NCBI GenBank assembly: GCA_005881575.1
Contig: VBCA01000022.1
Coordinates: 1 to 60,057 of the forward strand
Direction of reading: 5' to 3'
DNA: 60,057 bases
DNA from: Betaproteobacteria bacterium
GTDB lineage: Bacteria; Pseudomonadota; Gammaproteobacteria; Burkholderiales; SG8-39
Part shown: piece after piece, positions 32,118-40,871 of the stretch
Position numbering within the stretch: position 1 is the first letter of the stretch
How the letters are laid out: each line of letters begins with the position of its first letter
Notes under the pieces: generated by a model
Told to the model about the DNA's origin: nothing
Seen by the model: only the letters and a program-made list of their open reading frames with translations
Databases searched by the model: none
Position numbers and translations under genes: made by a program

Positions 32118-34298
32118 ATGGTTTCAACTACGCGCCCGGATCTCGCCGAAATCGTCGAGTCAGACGTCCTCAACGTCGGAATCTCCGACGAAGATCGGAG
32201 CTCGCTCGCCCGCGCGCTGGCATTCGCTGCCGACCTCTACGGCGGAAAGCTGCTCGGCACCGGCGAGCCGGCCTATGAGCACGCGGTGGGGACGGCGCGC
32301 AACGTCGCCGAGCTCAGGCTCGACGCCGACGCGCGCGCCGCTGGGCTTCTTTTCGCCGTACCCGCCTATCTTCCCGCGGCCGAGGAAGCGCTGACGGAAT
32401 CATTCGGCACGGCGGTCGCCTCGCTGGTCATGGGAATCAGCCGGCTCAACGCGCTGCGTGTGATCACGCGCACCGCGGCGCAGGGCAAGGACTCGCAGTC
32501 GCAGGCGGAGGTGCTGCGCAAGATGCTGCTCGCCATGGTGGGGGACATCCGCGTGGTGCTCCTGCGCCTTGCGAGCCGCACGCAGACGCTGCGCTGGCTC
32601 GCGCGCGCGCCGGATGCCGAGCGAGCGCAGCTCGCGCGCGAAACGCTCGACATCTACGCCCCGCTCGCCAATCGCCTCGGCGTGTGGCAGCTCAAGTGGG
32701 AACTGGAAGACCTGGCGTTCCGCTACCTCGAGCCCGAACTCTACAAACGCATCGCCGGCCTTCTCGAAGGCCGCCGCAGCGAGCGCGAGCGCGCAGTCGA
32801 CAAGGCGATCGCCGAGCTCGCCGACGAGCTCGCCGGCGCCGGAATCCGGGCGGAGATCAGCGGCAGGCCGAAGCATCTCTACAGCATCTACACCAAGATG
32901 CGCGCAAAGTCGCTCGATTTCTCGCAAATTCACGACGTGAGCGGACTGCGCGTGCTGGTGGACGAGGCGAAGGACTGCTACACGGTGCTCGGCGTCGTAC
33001 ACAACCTGTGGGCGCCGATCCCCAGGGAATTCGACGACTACATCTCGCGGCCGAAAGCGAACCTTTACCGCTCGCTGCACACCGCGGTGATCGGTCCGCA
33101 GGGGAAGGCGCTGGAAGTGCAGATCCGCACCCGCGAGATGCACCGCGACGCGGAGCTGGGCGTCGCCGCGCATTGGCGCTACAAGGAAGGGGCAAAGCGC
33201 GCAGCCGGCAAAGGCGATCCTTTCGACGAGAAAATCGCCTGGCTGCGGCAGATGCTCGCGTGGCGCGACGAGATCGTCGACGCGTCGGACTGGATCGAGC
33301 AGTCCAAGCATGCCGTGCTCGACGATACCGTCTACGTGCTCACGCCTCAAGGGCGGGTCATCGACTTGCCGCAAGGGGCGACGCCCGTGGACTTCGCGTA
33401 CGCGCTGCACTCGGATGTTGGGCACCGCTGCCGCGGCGCCAAGGTGAACGGGGCTATCGTCTCCCTCGATTACCGGTTGAAGAATGCGGAGGCGGTCGAG
33501 ATCATTACCGCTAGAACCGGAGGCCCGAGCCGCGACTGGCTCAATCCCGCGCTCGGCTATATAAAGAGTTCGCGCGCGCGCAACAAGGTGCGCCAGTGGT
33601 TCAACAGCCGCGAAGTCGCGAGCGTGGTCGCGGCGGGGCGTGCCGCGGTGGAGCGCGAATTGCAGCGCGAAGGCAAACGCGCCGCGAGCCTCGAGGAGCT
33701 GGCGAAGACCCTCGGTTTCGACGGGCCCGAGCAGCTTTTCGCGGCGGTCGGGCGCGAGGAAATCGGCTCGCGGCAGCTGCAGGTCGCGCTGCGCGGGCGT
33801 ACGGAGCGCTCGCATTCGCCGGAAATTCCGCCGCACCGTGCTTCGGCCGGACAATCGAGCAGCGGGGTCCTCGTCGTGGGCGTCGAGCGCCTGCTCACGC
33901 AGCTCGCGCGCTGCTGCAAGCCCGCGCCGCCCGACAGGATTTCGGGATTCGTCACCAAGGGACGCGGAGTCTCGGTGCACCGCCGCGACTGCACCAGCCT
34001 CGCGCGCCTCTCCGAGCGCTTTCCCGAGCGCATCATCGGCGCCGATTGGAGCCAGCGCGGCGCCCAGGCTTACCCCGTGGACATCGTCGTCCGCGGGAAC
34101 GATCGGCAGGGGCTGCTGCGCGATGTGACCGAAACCCTGGTGCGGGAAAAGACCAACGTGATCGCCGCGAAGACGCAGACGCGCAACGACATCGCGTCCA
34201 TGTACTTCACCGTTGAAGTCGAAGATATCGACCAGTTGCAGCGCGCGCTGTCAGCGATCGAGGACGTGCGCGGAGTTCTCGCTGCAGCACGGCGCTGA
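32118..34298 (+). CDS. relA: GTP pyrophosphokinase (RelA-type (p)ppGpp synthetase)
   Basis: Ribosome-associated alarmone synthetase, 726 residues. Domain order: degenerate hydrolase domain (about 20-200), synthetase domain (about 230-370) with RPKHLYSIYTKMRAKSLDF and EVQIRTREMHRDAELGVAAHW, TGS domain (VYVLTPQGRVIDLPQGATP, about 415), zinc-finger/CC region (RCCKPAPPDRISGF) and C-terminal ACT domain. The hydrolase HDxxED motif is absent: the expected place reads AAGLLFAVPAYL. This marks it as RelA rather than bifunctional SpoT. A hydrolase must be encoded elsewhere. A -10-like TAAACT lies just before the ATG. Confidence 0.95.
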   Translation: MVSTTRPDLAEIVESDVLNVGISDEDRSSLARALAFAADLYGGKLLGTGEPAYEHAVGTARNVAELRLDADARAAGLLFAVPAYLPAAEEALTESFGTAVASLVMGISRLNALRVITRTAAQGKDSQSQAEVLRKMLLAMVGDIRVVLLRLASRTQTLRWLARAPDAERAQLARETLDIYAPLANRLGVWQLKWELEDLAFRYLEPELYKRIAGLLEGRRSERERAVDKAIAELADELAGAGIRAEISGRPKHLYSIYTKMRAKSLDFSQIHDVSGLRVLVDEAKDCYTVLGVVHNLWAPIPREFDDYISRPKANLYRSLHTAVIGPQGKALEVQIRTREMHRDAELGVAAHWRYKEGAKRAAGKGDPFDEKIAWLRQMLAWRDEIVDASDWIEQSKHAVLDDTVYVLTPQGRVIDLPQGATPVDFAYALHSDVGHRCRGAKVNGAIVSLDYRLKNAEAVEIITARTGGPSRDWLNPALGYIKSSRARNKVRQWFNSREVASVVAAGRAAVERELQREGKRAASLEELAKTLGFDGPEQLFAAVGREEIGSRQLQVALRGRTERSHSPEIPPHRASAGQSSSGVLVVGVERLLTQLARCCKPAPPDRISGFVTKGRGVSVHRRDCTSLARLSERFPERIIGADWSQRGAQAYPVDIVVRGNDRQGLLRDVTETLVREKTNVIAAKTQTRNDIASMYFTVEVEDIDQLQRALSAIEDVRGVLAAARR

Positions 34299-34374
34299 CC
34301 CGAGGGCCAGCCCGCGCAAAACCCGGCCCAGAAATTGCTGCCCTTCCTCGTCGGTACCCGGAGGGGGAGGGAAC

Positions 34375-34575
34375 GTGAAAATCATGGCCAAAGAAGAATT
34401 GAGGGATCTGGCCGCGAAGAACGGCTGGTCCGAGGCTTTTGCCGAGGGCTACCTCGATGGCACCGCGGCGCGAAGATACGGTACGCAGAGTCCGAACTAT
34501 CCCTTGGGCGACCTGGACGACTATCGGCAGGGATTTCTCGCCGGTTACTCCTTAACAAGGGTGAAAAGATGCTGA
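34375..34575 (+). CDS. Small protein of unknown function, paralogue 1
   Basis: A 66-residue soluble protein (GTG 34375, following GGGGGAGGG; an ATG at 34384 is the alternative start). I do not recognise the family. A 39-residue block, AFAEGYLDGTAARRYG to DDYRQGFLAGYS, is conserved without gaps in the next small gene at 34684-34890. The shared pattern A[FY]AxGxxDGxxARxxG...DDYxxGFxAG[FY] suggests a helical mini-domain. It follows relA at 76 bases on the same strand. Confidence 0.65.
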   Translation: MKIMAKEELRDLAAKNGWSEAFAEGYLDGTAARRYGTQSPNYPLGDLDDYRQGFLAGYSLTRVKRC

Positions 34576-34683
34576 GGCACGATTTGACTACCGGGGGCTT
34601 GCATCCAAGCATACCTCTCGACTCGGCGTGATTGGCACGGTGCTTGCTGAACCAGGGGAGAGCATTACTTTGGGGACGCGGTC

Positions 34684-34890
34684 ATGGGAACAGTGACAGA
34701 GTTCAAAAGCCCGACGAATGAAGGTCCTTCGACCGCTTATGCCAACGGCATCGCCGACGGGCAGTCAGCCCGCGCCGGAGGCAGCCCGCTCACTCTCTAT
34801 CTCCAGGTCGGAATCGACGACTACGCCAGAGGCTTCCGCGCGGGGTTTTTTGGTCAACCGAACCACGCAGGGACTGCGGACCAGCGATAG
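34684..34890 (+). CDS. Small protein of unknown function, paralogue 2
   Basis: A 68-residue protein starting at ATG 34684. Residues about 18-56 (AYANGIADGQSARAGG to IDDYARGFRAGFF) align gap-free with the preceding small protein, so the two are tandem duplicates that have diverged. The N-terminus (MGTVTEFKSPTNEG) is unrelated. A strong terminator at 34953-34983 ends the transcript. No membrane segment, metal motif or known family is visible. Confidence 0.65.
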   Translation: MGTVTEFKSPTNEGPSTAYANGIADGQSARAGGSPLTLYLQVGIDDYARGFRAGFFGQPNHAGTADQR

Positions 34891-34952
34891 GTTCTTCGCA
34901 GCACAGGTGTCCGAGATCCGACACCTTTTGACGCCCCACCAACACTCGAAGC

Positions 34953-34983
34953 AAAAGCCCAGGCGCAAAGCCTGGGCTTTTTT
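34953..34983 (+). terminator. Rho-independent terminator after the paralogous small genes
   Basis: AAAAGCCCAGGC / GCCTGGGCTTTT inverted repeat with a GCAAA loop, a 12-bp stem followed by TTTTTT on the plus strand. It can also serve the minus-strand gene ending at 35004, since an A run precedes the stem. Confidence 0.9.
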
Positions 34984-35003
34984 CTTGGTCGGGGCGTGTC
35001 GGG

Positions 35004-35453
35004 TCAATGCATGGGCAGCAGCCGGTGCGCAGCGCCCTCGAGGATGCGCGCCGTCCCGCGCATCGTGCGCGCGGCGGCTTGACAGATCTTCGCTAGGGCG
35101 TGCTTGGCAAAGCCCCAAGCCTCGACGCCCAGGTCGAGCAGCGCCTCGAAATGCTCCGCGGCCTCGAAACTCGCCGCGTAGCGACGCTGCACGCTGGGCG
35201 GCAGGGAAGCGAGGGCGTCCTTCCAAAATGATGTAGTCATGGTCTTCCTCTTGGTTGGAAATCGCGATCCCTCGCGCGGCGCAGGGTCTGTGCGAGGGAC
35301 CTTCATGATCATCTCTTTCAGCGGGCGCGCGGCTGCGGCGAACAGGCGGCCAATGGCCTCCGCCCGTGCGCGTCTCGCAGCCCGTTCGAGCGCCAACATT
35401 TCCTCCGGCGTCGGAAAACGAAGATATTCCCCCGGGGATCTCTCCAGTGTCAT
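35004..35453 (-). CDS. Small helical protein of unknown function, possibly two genes
   Basis: An open frame of 149 residues from ATG 35453 (a TTG at 35474 could extend it by seven). The N-terminal part (TPEEMLALERAARRARAEAIG) is one amphipathic helix; the middle (about residues 52-71) is Pro/Arg-rich and looks linker-like. The C-terminal 78 residues start at an internal ATG (35240, MTTSFWKDALASLPP) preceded by GAGGAAG, a good ribosome-binding site. Two overlapping products, or two fused small genes, are therefore possible. I recognise no family and see no signal or membrane segment. Confidence 0.55.
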   Translation of the reverse strand: MTLERSPGEYLRFPTPEEMLALERAARRARAEAIGRLFAAAARPLKEMIMKVPRTDPAPREGSRFPTKRKTMTTSFWKDALASLPPSVQRRYAASFEAAEHFEALLDLGVEAWGFAKHALAKICQAAARTMRGTARILEGAAHRLLPMH

Positions 35454-35747
35454 CGGTTCTATTTCGGCGGGCAATCTATGCCGACGTCATAGCGATTTCT
35501 GTGCCACGCCAGATTATTCCTTGTGAATTCAGCGCCGACGCCGTCGATAGCGGGCAAAAGCGTCGTCAAATTGCGACGCGGACCGCTGAGAATTCTGCAA
35601 TCGACTGATTTCCGGATTGTTCTCGTGTCGCCAGCCGGCAACAACCGAGGAGGATGAGTGGGCCCGGCTGGTAGAATGCGTCGCGTGTACCTGCGCTTCC
35701 ACGCAATCAGACTCTGATCTTTCGATAGGCAAGGGGTTGGAGTAAAA

Positions 35748-36494
35748 GTGCGCATTCTGCTCAGCAACGACGACGGGTACTTCGCGCCCGGCATCGCAGT
35801 CCTCGCAGAAGCGCTCTCCGATCTTGCGAGCGTCACCGTGGTCGCGCCGGAGCGTGACCGCAGCGGCGCCTCCAACTCGCTCACCCTGGATCGGCCGCTT
35901 TCGGTGCGCACATCCGCGAACGGCTTCCGGTTCGTCAACGGCACGCCGACGGACTGCGTGCACCTCGCCGTCACCGGATTGCTCGAGGAGATGCCCGATA
36001 TGATCATCTCGGGCATCAATCTGGGCGCGAACATGGGCGATGACACGATCTACTCGGGTACCGTCGCAGCGGCAACCGAAGGCTATCTGCTCGGCATCCC
36101 GTCTCTGGCGATCTCGCTCGCTAGCAAGGCGGGAAAGCACTACGCCACGGCGGCCCGCGTCACGCTCGAGCTGGTCGAGCGCTTCCAGAAGCGGCCACCG
36201 CGCGAGTCCGTGTTGCTCAACGTAAACGTGCCCGATGTCGCCTACGACGCGCTGAAGGGTTTCGAAGTAACGCGGCTCGGCAGACGCCATAAAGCCGAGC
36301 CCATGATCAAGACCAAGACTCCCCGCAACGAGACGGTATACTGGGTGGGCGCCGCCGGGAGCGCTCAGGACGCCGGGCCGGGTACCGATTTTCACGCTGT
36401 CGCGTCCGGCTGCGTGTCGCTCACACCGCTGCAGATGGACCTTACGCATCAGCAGCAGATTCCCGCGATCAAAACGTGGCTGGCGGCGAAATAG
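35748..36494 (+). CDS. surE: 5'/3'-nucleotidase SurE
   Basis: Survival protein SurE, a metal-dependent nucleoside monophosphatase, 248 residues. The N-terminal metal-binding motif is [13 protein letters not shown] (Asp8/Asp9), followed by [15 protein letters not shown] and [11 protein letters not shown], and [20 protein letters not shown]. The GTG at 35748 is preceded by GGAG at six bases. It is the first gene of surE-pcm-nlpD-rpoS, an order conserved in many proteobacteria that couples stationary-phase repair functions to the general stress sigma factor. Confidence 0.97.
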   Translation: MRILLSNDDGYFAPGIAVLAEALSDLASVTVVAPERDRSGASNSLTLDRPLSVRTSANGFRFVNGTPTDCVHLAVTGLLEEMPDMIISGINLGANMGDDTIYSGTVAAATEGYLLGIPSLAISLASKAGKHYATAARVTLELVERFQKRPPRESVLLNVNVPDVAYDALKGFEVTRLGRRHKAEPMIKTKTPRNETVYWVGAAGSAQDAGPGTDFHAVASGCVSLTPLQMDLTHQQQIPAIKTWLAAK

Positions 36495-37150
36495 TGTTCC
36501 CGAAAACCCGTGGAATCGGGATGACCTCGCAGCGCACCCGCGACCGCATGGTCGCGCGCCTGCGGGGTAAAGGCATACGCGACGAGGCGGTGCTCGCGGC
36601 GATGGCCGCCATTCCGCGCCATATTTTCATCGAGGAAGCGCTCGCGAGCCGCGCCTATGAAGATACTGCCCTGCCGATTGGCTTCGAGCAGACCATCTCG
36701 CAGCCCTTCGTGGTGGCTCGCATGGTCGAAGCCTTGCGCGGAGAAGCGCGTCTGGGACATGTGCTCGAAATCGGTACCGGCTGCGGCTACCAGGCCGCAC
36801 TGCTCGCGCGGCTCGCGACAGAAGTCTATTCGGTCGAGCGTATTGCGGGATTGCTGGAAAAGGCGCGCGGCAACCTCCGCTCTTTGCGTCTGTCGAACCT
36901 GAGGTTGGTGCATGCCGACGGGACACGGGGATTGCCCGAGGCAGCGCCGTTCGACGGCATCATCGTCGCGGCGGCGGCTCCCGGAGTTCCCGGTGCGCTT
37001 TTGCAGCAGTTGGCGCCGGGTGGCAGAATGATCGTGCCCGTGGGAAGCGGCGATCAGGCGCTGTGCCTCATCGAGAGGACTCCGAGCGGATTCACGGAAA
37101 AATGGCTCGACGCCGTGCGTTTCGTACCTTTGAGAGGAGGCAAGCAGTGA
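36494..37150 (+). CDS. pcm: Protein-L-isoaspartate O-methyltransferase
   Basis: Repairs isoaspartyl residues in damaged proteins using S-adenosylmethionine. The 218-residue protein has the family opening TRDRMVARLRGKGIRDEAVL and IPRHIFIEEALASRAYEDTALPIGFEQTIS-type block (about 35-65). The SAM-binding VLEIGTGCGYQAALLARLA is at about 85, and GGRMIVPVGSG near the end. I take the GTG at 36494, which overlaps the surE stop (TAGTG). ATG 36521 and GTG 36476 in the same frame are alternatives. The stop overlaps the nlpD start. Confidence 0.95.
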   Translation: MFPKTRGIGMTSQRTRDRMVARLRGKGIRDEAVLAAMAAIPRHIFIEEALASRAYEDTALPIGFEQTISQPFVVARMVEALRGEARLGHVLEIGTGCGYQAALLARLATEVYSVERIAGLLEKARGNLRSLRLSNLRLVHADGTRGLPEAAPFDGIIVAAAAPGVPGALLQQLAPGGRMIVPVGSGDQALCLIERTPSGFTEKWLDAVRFVPLRGGKQ

Positions 37151-38100
37151 GGCTGGCCGGGATTTTTTTCGCCGTACTCGCGTGCGCGTACGCGGCAGGA
37201 TGCGCGAGCCCGTATCGGGCGCCGGTCGTCGAACGGACCGTCGCGCGCTCCCCTGCCGCGAGGCCTGCGCCGCTGGCCGTTGAGCAACGGCCCGAGAGCT
37301 ACACCGTCAGGCGCGGCGATACTCTTTACAGCATCGCGCTCGACAACGGCCTCGATTATCGGGAGCTCGCCGCGTGGAACAACATCACCGATCCCGCGGC
37401 CATCAAGGCCGGGCTGGTGCTGCGCATGAGGCCGCCGGGGCCGGTGGTGGCGGCGCAGCCGGAGATCGGAACGCAAGTCCAGCCGGAAGCCCGTGTGCAG
37501 GTGCAGCCGGTGACCGTGCCGGGCTCGGTGGAAGCGCGCTCGCTCGGCGGGGATTCGCGGGCGGGCGCGGAGCCGCCCCGGGCCGCAGGCGGTCTTCTCA
37601 AGACCGGTCCCAAGGCGATGAAGCTGCCCTATTCGGCGGAAAACCTCGCGATGCTGCTGCGGCAGTCACCGCCGCAACCGACGGCCGAACCGGTGGCGCC
37701 GCAGCCAGGACCCGAGGATGGCCAGGACACGGTGGCGTGGATCTGGCCGGCCACCGGTCGCGTTCTCGTGGGATTCTCGGAGGCGACCAACAAGGGGGTG
37801 GACATCCTCGGCAAGGTCGGTGATCCGGTCTTTGCCTCGGCTTCTGGACGCGTCGTCTACAGCGGCGTCGGGCTGCGCGGCTACGGGAAGCTCATCATCA
37901 TCAAGCACAACCAGACCTATCTGTCCGCCTATGCCCATAACAGCAACTTGCTGGTGAAGGAAGGACAGAATGTGGTGAGAGGCCAGAAGATCGCCGAAAT
38001 CGGCAATACCGATTCCTCCCAGGCGAAGCTTCATTTCGAGATCCGGCGTCTCGGCAAGCCCGTCGATCCCCTGAAACTCTTGCCGGACCGGCCGTCGTGA
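37147..38100 (+). CDS. nlpD: NlpD-type murein hydrolase activator lipoprotein
   Basis: Outer-membrane lipoprotein that activates cell-separation amidases, 317 residues. GTG 37147 overlaps the pcm stop (GTGA) and gives a signal peptide with lipobox YAAGC. A LysM domain ([19 protein letters not shown], about residues 52-95) binds peptidoglycan, and a variable Pro/Val-rich linker follows. The C-terminal M23-like domain (about 200-315) is degenerate: the metal His of HxxxD is Asn in NKGVDIL, as in E. coli NlpD, so it is an activator and not an enzyme. An rpoS promoter commonly lies within nlpD; I could not identify it by eye. Confidence 0.95.
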   Translation: MRLAGIFFAVLACAYAAGCASPYRAPVVERTVARSPAARPAPLAVEQRPESYTVRRGDTLYSIALDNGLDYRELAAWNNITDPAAIKAGLVLRMRPPGPVVAAQPEIGTQVQPEARVQVQPVTVPGSVEARSLGGDSRAGAEPPRAAGGLLKTGPKAMKLPYSAENLAMLLRQSPPQPTAEPVAPQPGPEDGQDTVAWIWPATGRVLVGFSEATNKGVDILGKVGDPVFASASGRVVYSGVGLRGYGKLIIIKHNQTYLSAYAHNSNLLVKEGQNVVRGQKIAEIGNTDSSQAKLHFEIRRLGKPVDPLKLLPDRPS

Positions 38101-39101
38101 ATTCGCGCGCGCCGGAGCACGAACTCCAGGCGGATTGGGCCGGGAGTGACCTCGCCGACGCCGTCGAGCCGGCCCCTGCGGTCTCCGGGGAGCCCGGGCG
38201 CCTGGCACCCGATGGGGCGGCGGAAGCCCCCCCGCGCGCAGAGCCGGGTGTAGATGCACCGGAAGCCGACGCCCTCAGCGACGCGACCCAGCTCTACCTG
38301 CATCAGATCGGCCTCAATCGCTTGTTCACGCCGGCGGAGGAGCTGCATTTCGCCCGGCGTACGGTCGCCGGGGATTTCTCCGCCCGGCAGAAAATGATCG
38401 AGCACAACCTGCGCCTGGTGGTCAATGTCGCCAAGGCTTATCTCAACCGCGGGATGCCGCTACTGGACCTCGTGGAGGAAGGCAACCTCGGGCTCATGCA
38501 CGCGCTCGACAAGTTCGATCCGGAGCGTGGTTTCCGGTTTTCCACTTATGCCACCTGGTGGATCCGGCAGAACATCGAGCGCGCCATCATGAACCAGTCG
38601 CGCACGATCCGGCTGCCGGTGCACGTGATCAAGGAGCTGAACACCGTCCTTCGCGCGAAGCGCCATCTGGAGGCGCATGCCGAGCGCGAGCCGACCGCCG
38701 AGGACATCGCGCACCTTGTCGGCAAGGACGCCGAGGAAGTGCGCAGCCTGCTGTCGCGCAGCGAGCACACCACTTCCCTCGATGCGCCGCTCGATGTCGA
38801 TCCGCTGCTCTCGATCGGCGAGTCGATCGCCGACGAAAGCAGCATGAGCCCCGAGCTGCAACTGCACGCGAACGAGATCGAGTCGCTCGTTCGCGAGTGG
38901 ATCCTGCAGTTGAACGACAAGCAACGCGCCGTGATCGAGCGGCGTTTCGGCTTGAACGGAAGGGAATTGCTCACGCTCCAGCAGCTCGCCTCGCGGCTCA
39001 TGCTCACGCGCGAGCGCGTTCGCCAGATCCAGCTCGAGGCTCTTGCGCAGCTGCGGTGCATCCTGCGCCGGCGCGGTCTGTCGAAGGAGGTTCTTCTCTA
39101 G
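38097..39101 (+). CDS. rpoS: RNA polymerase sigma factor RpoS
   Basis: General stress/stationary-phase sigma factor, 334 residues. GTG 38097 overlaps the nlpD stop. After a 60-residue acidic, Pro-rich N-terminus come region 1.2 ([22 protein letters not shown]) and region 2 ([45 protein letters not shown]). Region 3 follows, then region 4 with helix-turn-helix [20 protein letters not shown]. The -10 recognition helix is intact. Its stop and the stop of the convergent HD gene are one base apart, leaving no room for a separate terminator. Confidence 0.96.
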   Translation: MNSRAPEHELQADWAGSDLADAVEPAPAVSGEPGRLAPDGAAEAPPRAEPGVDAPEADALSDATQLYLHQIGLNRLFTPAEELHFARRTVAGDFSARQKMIEHNLRLVVNVAKAYLNRGMPLLDLVEEGNLGLMHALDKFDPERGFRFSTYATWWIRQNIERAIMNQSRTIRLPVHVIKELNTVLRAKRHLEAHAEREPTAEDIAHLVGKDAEEVRSLLSRSEHTTSLDAPLDVDPLLSIGESIADESSMSPELQLHANEIESLVREWILQLNDKQRAVIERRFGLNGRELLTLQQLASRLMLTRERVRQIQLEALAQLRCILRRRGLSKEVLL

Positions 39102-39102
39102 A

Positions 39103-40077
39103 TCAGCGGACGTCGTCCGTGATGGTGTTGGGGGGATTGCGTTTCAGCGCGGTGCCGCCGCCTCCATCGTTGATGGCCTGCGCGAAATCGATGTTCTTCG
39201 TGAGCTCCTCCAGGTACAAGTGCTGCCCGCCGAAGTAGGCCCGCGCGTACTTGTGGGCTCCGCCGAGGTCGGCGTCGAGGCGCCGGCTCGCGCCCTCGTA
39301 GAAATGCGGGGTTTTCCTTACCAGGTCCTCGCCCGATTCGTACAGGACTTCCTCGCCTCCGTCCGGAAGACGCTTGCGCGCGATGCCCCCGGCGAGGAAT
39401 TCCGGATAGAGGCGATCGCGGCATTTCTCCAGGTAGCAGCGGTCCGACATCTGCGCGATGATGTCCGCGGAGCCGAGCAGGCTGCCGAGCAACTTGTAGC
39501 CGAGGGACGGTACGTTGATTTCGGAGACCGGGATCTCGTAACCGGTGAAGTGGATCAGCGAGGCGGCGACGTCGGCCACCTCGCCCATGCCGATCTTGGG
39601 CAGGTAATCCCTCAAGAAGCGCGCGCCGCGGGAAACGTGGGTCAGCGTCAGCTCGCCTCCGTTTTTGTGCTGCCTGTCGTCGAGCGTTCGTATGTACCCG
39701 CAGTCGTGGAACAGGGCCGTGATCACCCCCAGCCGGAACATGGCCGCGTCGAGCGGTTCCAGGCCCATTCGCGCGCGTTCGTACCCGTCGATCAGCCGCG
39801 CCATCGCGAGCGTGACCTCGAGCACGTGCTGGATATCGTGATAGGCCGTATCGCAGGCGTGGTATCCCGGGCGGTCCCCGCGGTACATCGTGGTGAGGTC
39901 GCGGAAGGCCCGGTCGATCTGAGCGGGCGCCGACCGGGGATACAACTCGTTGAAAATCCGGTTTACTTCCGCGTTGACGAGCGCCGAGTCGGTGGTGTTT
40001 ACCCGGCAAGAAACATCGTACTCGTTGCCGCGACGGTTCACTTGGTGCGCTCCCGACTGGCCTGCCTGCGAAGGCAA
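39103..40077 (-). CDS. HD-domain protein, probable phosphohydrolase
   Basis: A 324-residue protein with an HD/PDEase-type metal site. The conserved pieces are CDTAYHDIQHVLEVTLAMARL (about residue 75), the HD pair FHDCGYIRT (about 122) and SLIHFTGYEIP. The order H...HD...H matches cyclic-nucleotide phosphodiesterase-like HD proteins rather than the HD-GYP or RelA/SpoT hydrolases. No signal peptide or membrane helix is evident. The exact start is uncertain, since the first 25 residues look unlike the rest. It is convergent with rpoS; the substrate is unknown. Confidence 0.8.
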   Translation of the reverse strand: MPSQAGQSGAHQVNRRGNEYDVSCRVNTTDSALVNAEVNRIFNELYPRSAPAQIDRAFRDLTTMYRGDRPGYHACDTAYHDIQHVLEVTLAMARLIDGYERARMGLEPLDAAMFRLGVITALFHDCGYIRTLDDRQHKNGGELTLTHVSRGARFLRDYLPKIGMGEVADVAASLIHFTGYEIPVSEINVPSLGYKLLGSLLGSADIIAQMSDRCYLEKCRDRLYPEFLAGGIARKRLPDGGEEVLYESGEDLVRKTPHFYEGASRRLDADLGGAHKYARAYFGGQHLYLEELTKNIDFAQAINDGGGGTALKRNPPNTITDDVR

Positions 40078-40169
40078 GCGAAGGGCATTTTACCGCCGAT
40101 CTTCCGAGGGATGGGTCCGAAAAGCGTGAATAGTTGGCATCCGTGGCTGACTTTCTCGAGAACGGGAGG

Positions 40170-40871
40170 CTAGGTCTTGAGGGTGAAGGGATTGAAATCG
40201 GTATCCCTGTCGTAGTAGTCCTCCTGTTCGGCGCGCTTCAGCCAGCCCACCACGGCGTATGTCAGCGGCGTAAACACCACTTCAACTCCGACTTTGGAGA
40301 CGAACTGCACGAGCATGATCTGCGGCAACCTGTCATCGGGAATCAGTCCGCTTCCATAGAACGCGAGCGGATAGAAGATCAGGGAATCGACGCCCTCGCC
40401 GAAGATCGTCGAGCCGATGGTGCGTGTCCACAGCCACCGGCCCCGCGTGAGGATTTTCATTTTCGCCAGCACGAACGAATTGACGAATTCTCCGCACAGG
40501 AATCCGATCAGGGAAGCCGCTGCGATGCGCCAGGTCGAGCCGAAAGCGATGTCGTAGGCCTCCTGGTTCCTCCAAAAAGGCGCCGCGGGCAAGCCGACCA
40601 CGATCCAGGCCATGAATGCGGCGAAGGCGAGACCTGCAAACCCGGCCCAGATCACGCGTCGGGAACGCGCGTAGCCATAGACTTCGGTGAGGATGTCGCC
40701 GAACACGTAGGAAATCGGAAAAAACAGCACGCCGGCCCCGAACGACACCGCTCCGATCAAGGGAAGCTGAACTTGAGAAATCTTGGCGGGGCCGATCAGA
40801 TTCGAGCAGATCAGCACCGTGACGAACGCCGCCATCACGAATTCATAGTAGCGATAGGAACGCGGGTTCAC
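40170..40871 (-). CDS. VUT-family queuosine precursor transporter
   Basis: A 233-residue inner-membrane protein of the VUT/ECF (YhhQ-type) family, which takes up queuosine precursors such as preQ0/preQ1. Family marks are VLICSNLIGPAK in helix 1, FPISYVFGDILTEVYGYARSR, LIGFLCGEFVNSFVLAKMK and TIFGEGVDSLIFYPLAF. The GTG at 40871 overlaps the mltB stop as GTGA, so it is the last gene of the coupled MoxR-to-VUT run. The functional link to the peptidoglycan and transglutaminase genes upstream is not clear and may be positional. Confidence 0.9.
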   Translation of the reverse strand: MNPRSYRYYEFVMAAFVTVLICSNLIGPAKISQVQLPLIGAVSFGAGVLFFPISYVFGDILTEVYGYARSRRVIWAGFAGLAFAAFMAWIVVGLPAAPFWRNQEAYDIAFGSTWRIAAASLIGFLCGEFVNSFVLAKMKILTRGRWLWTRTIGSTIFGEGVDSLIFYPLAFYGSGLIPDDRLPQIMLVQFVSKVGVEVVFTPLTYAVVGWLKRAEQEDYYDRDTDFNPFTLKT

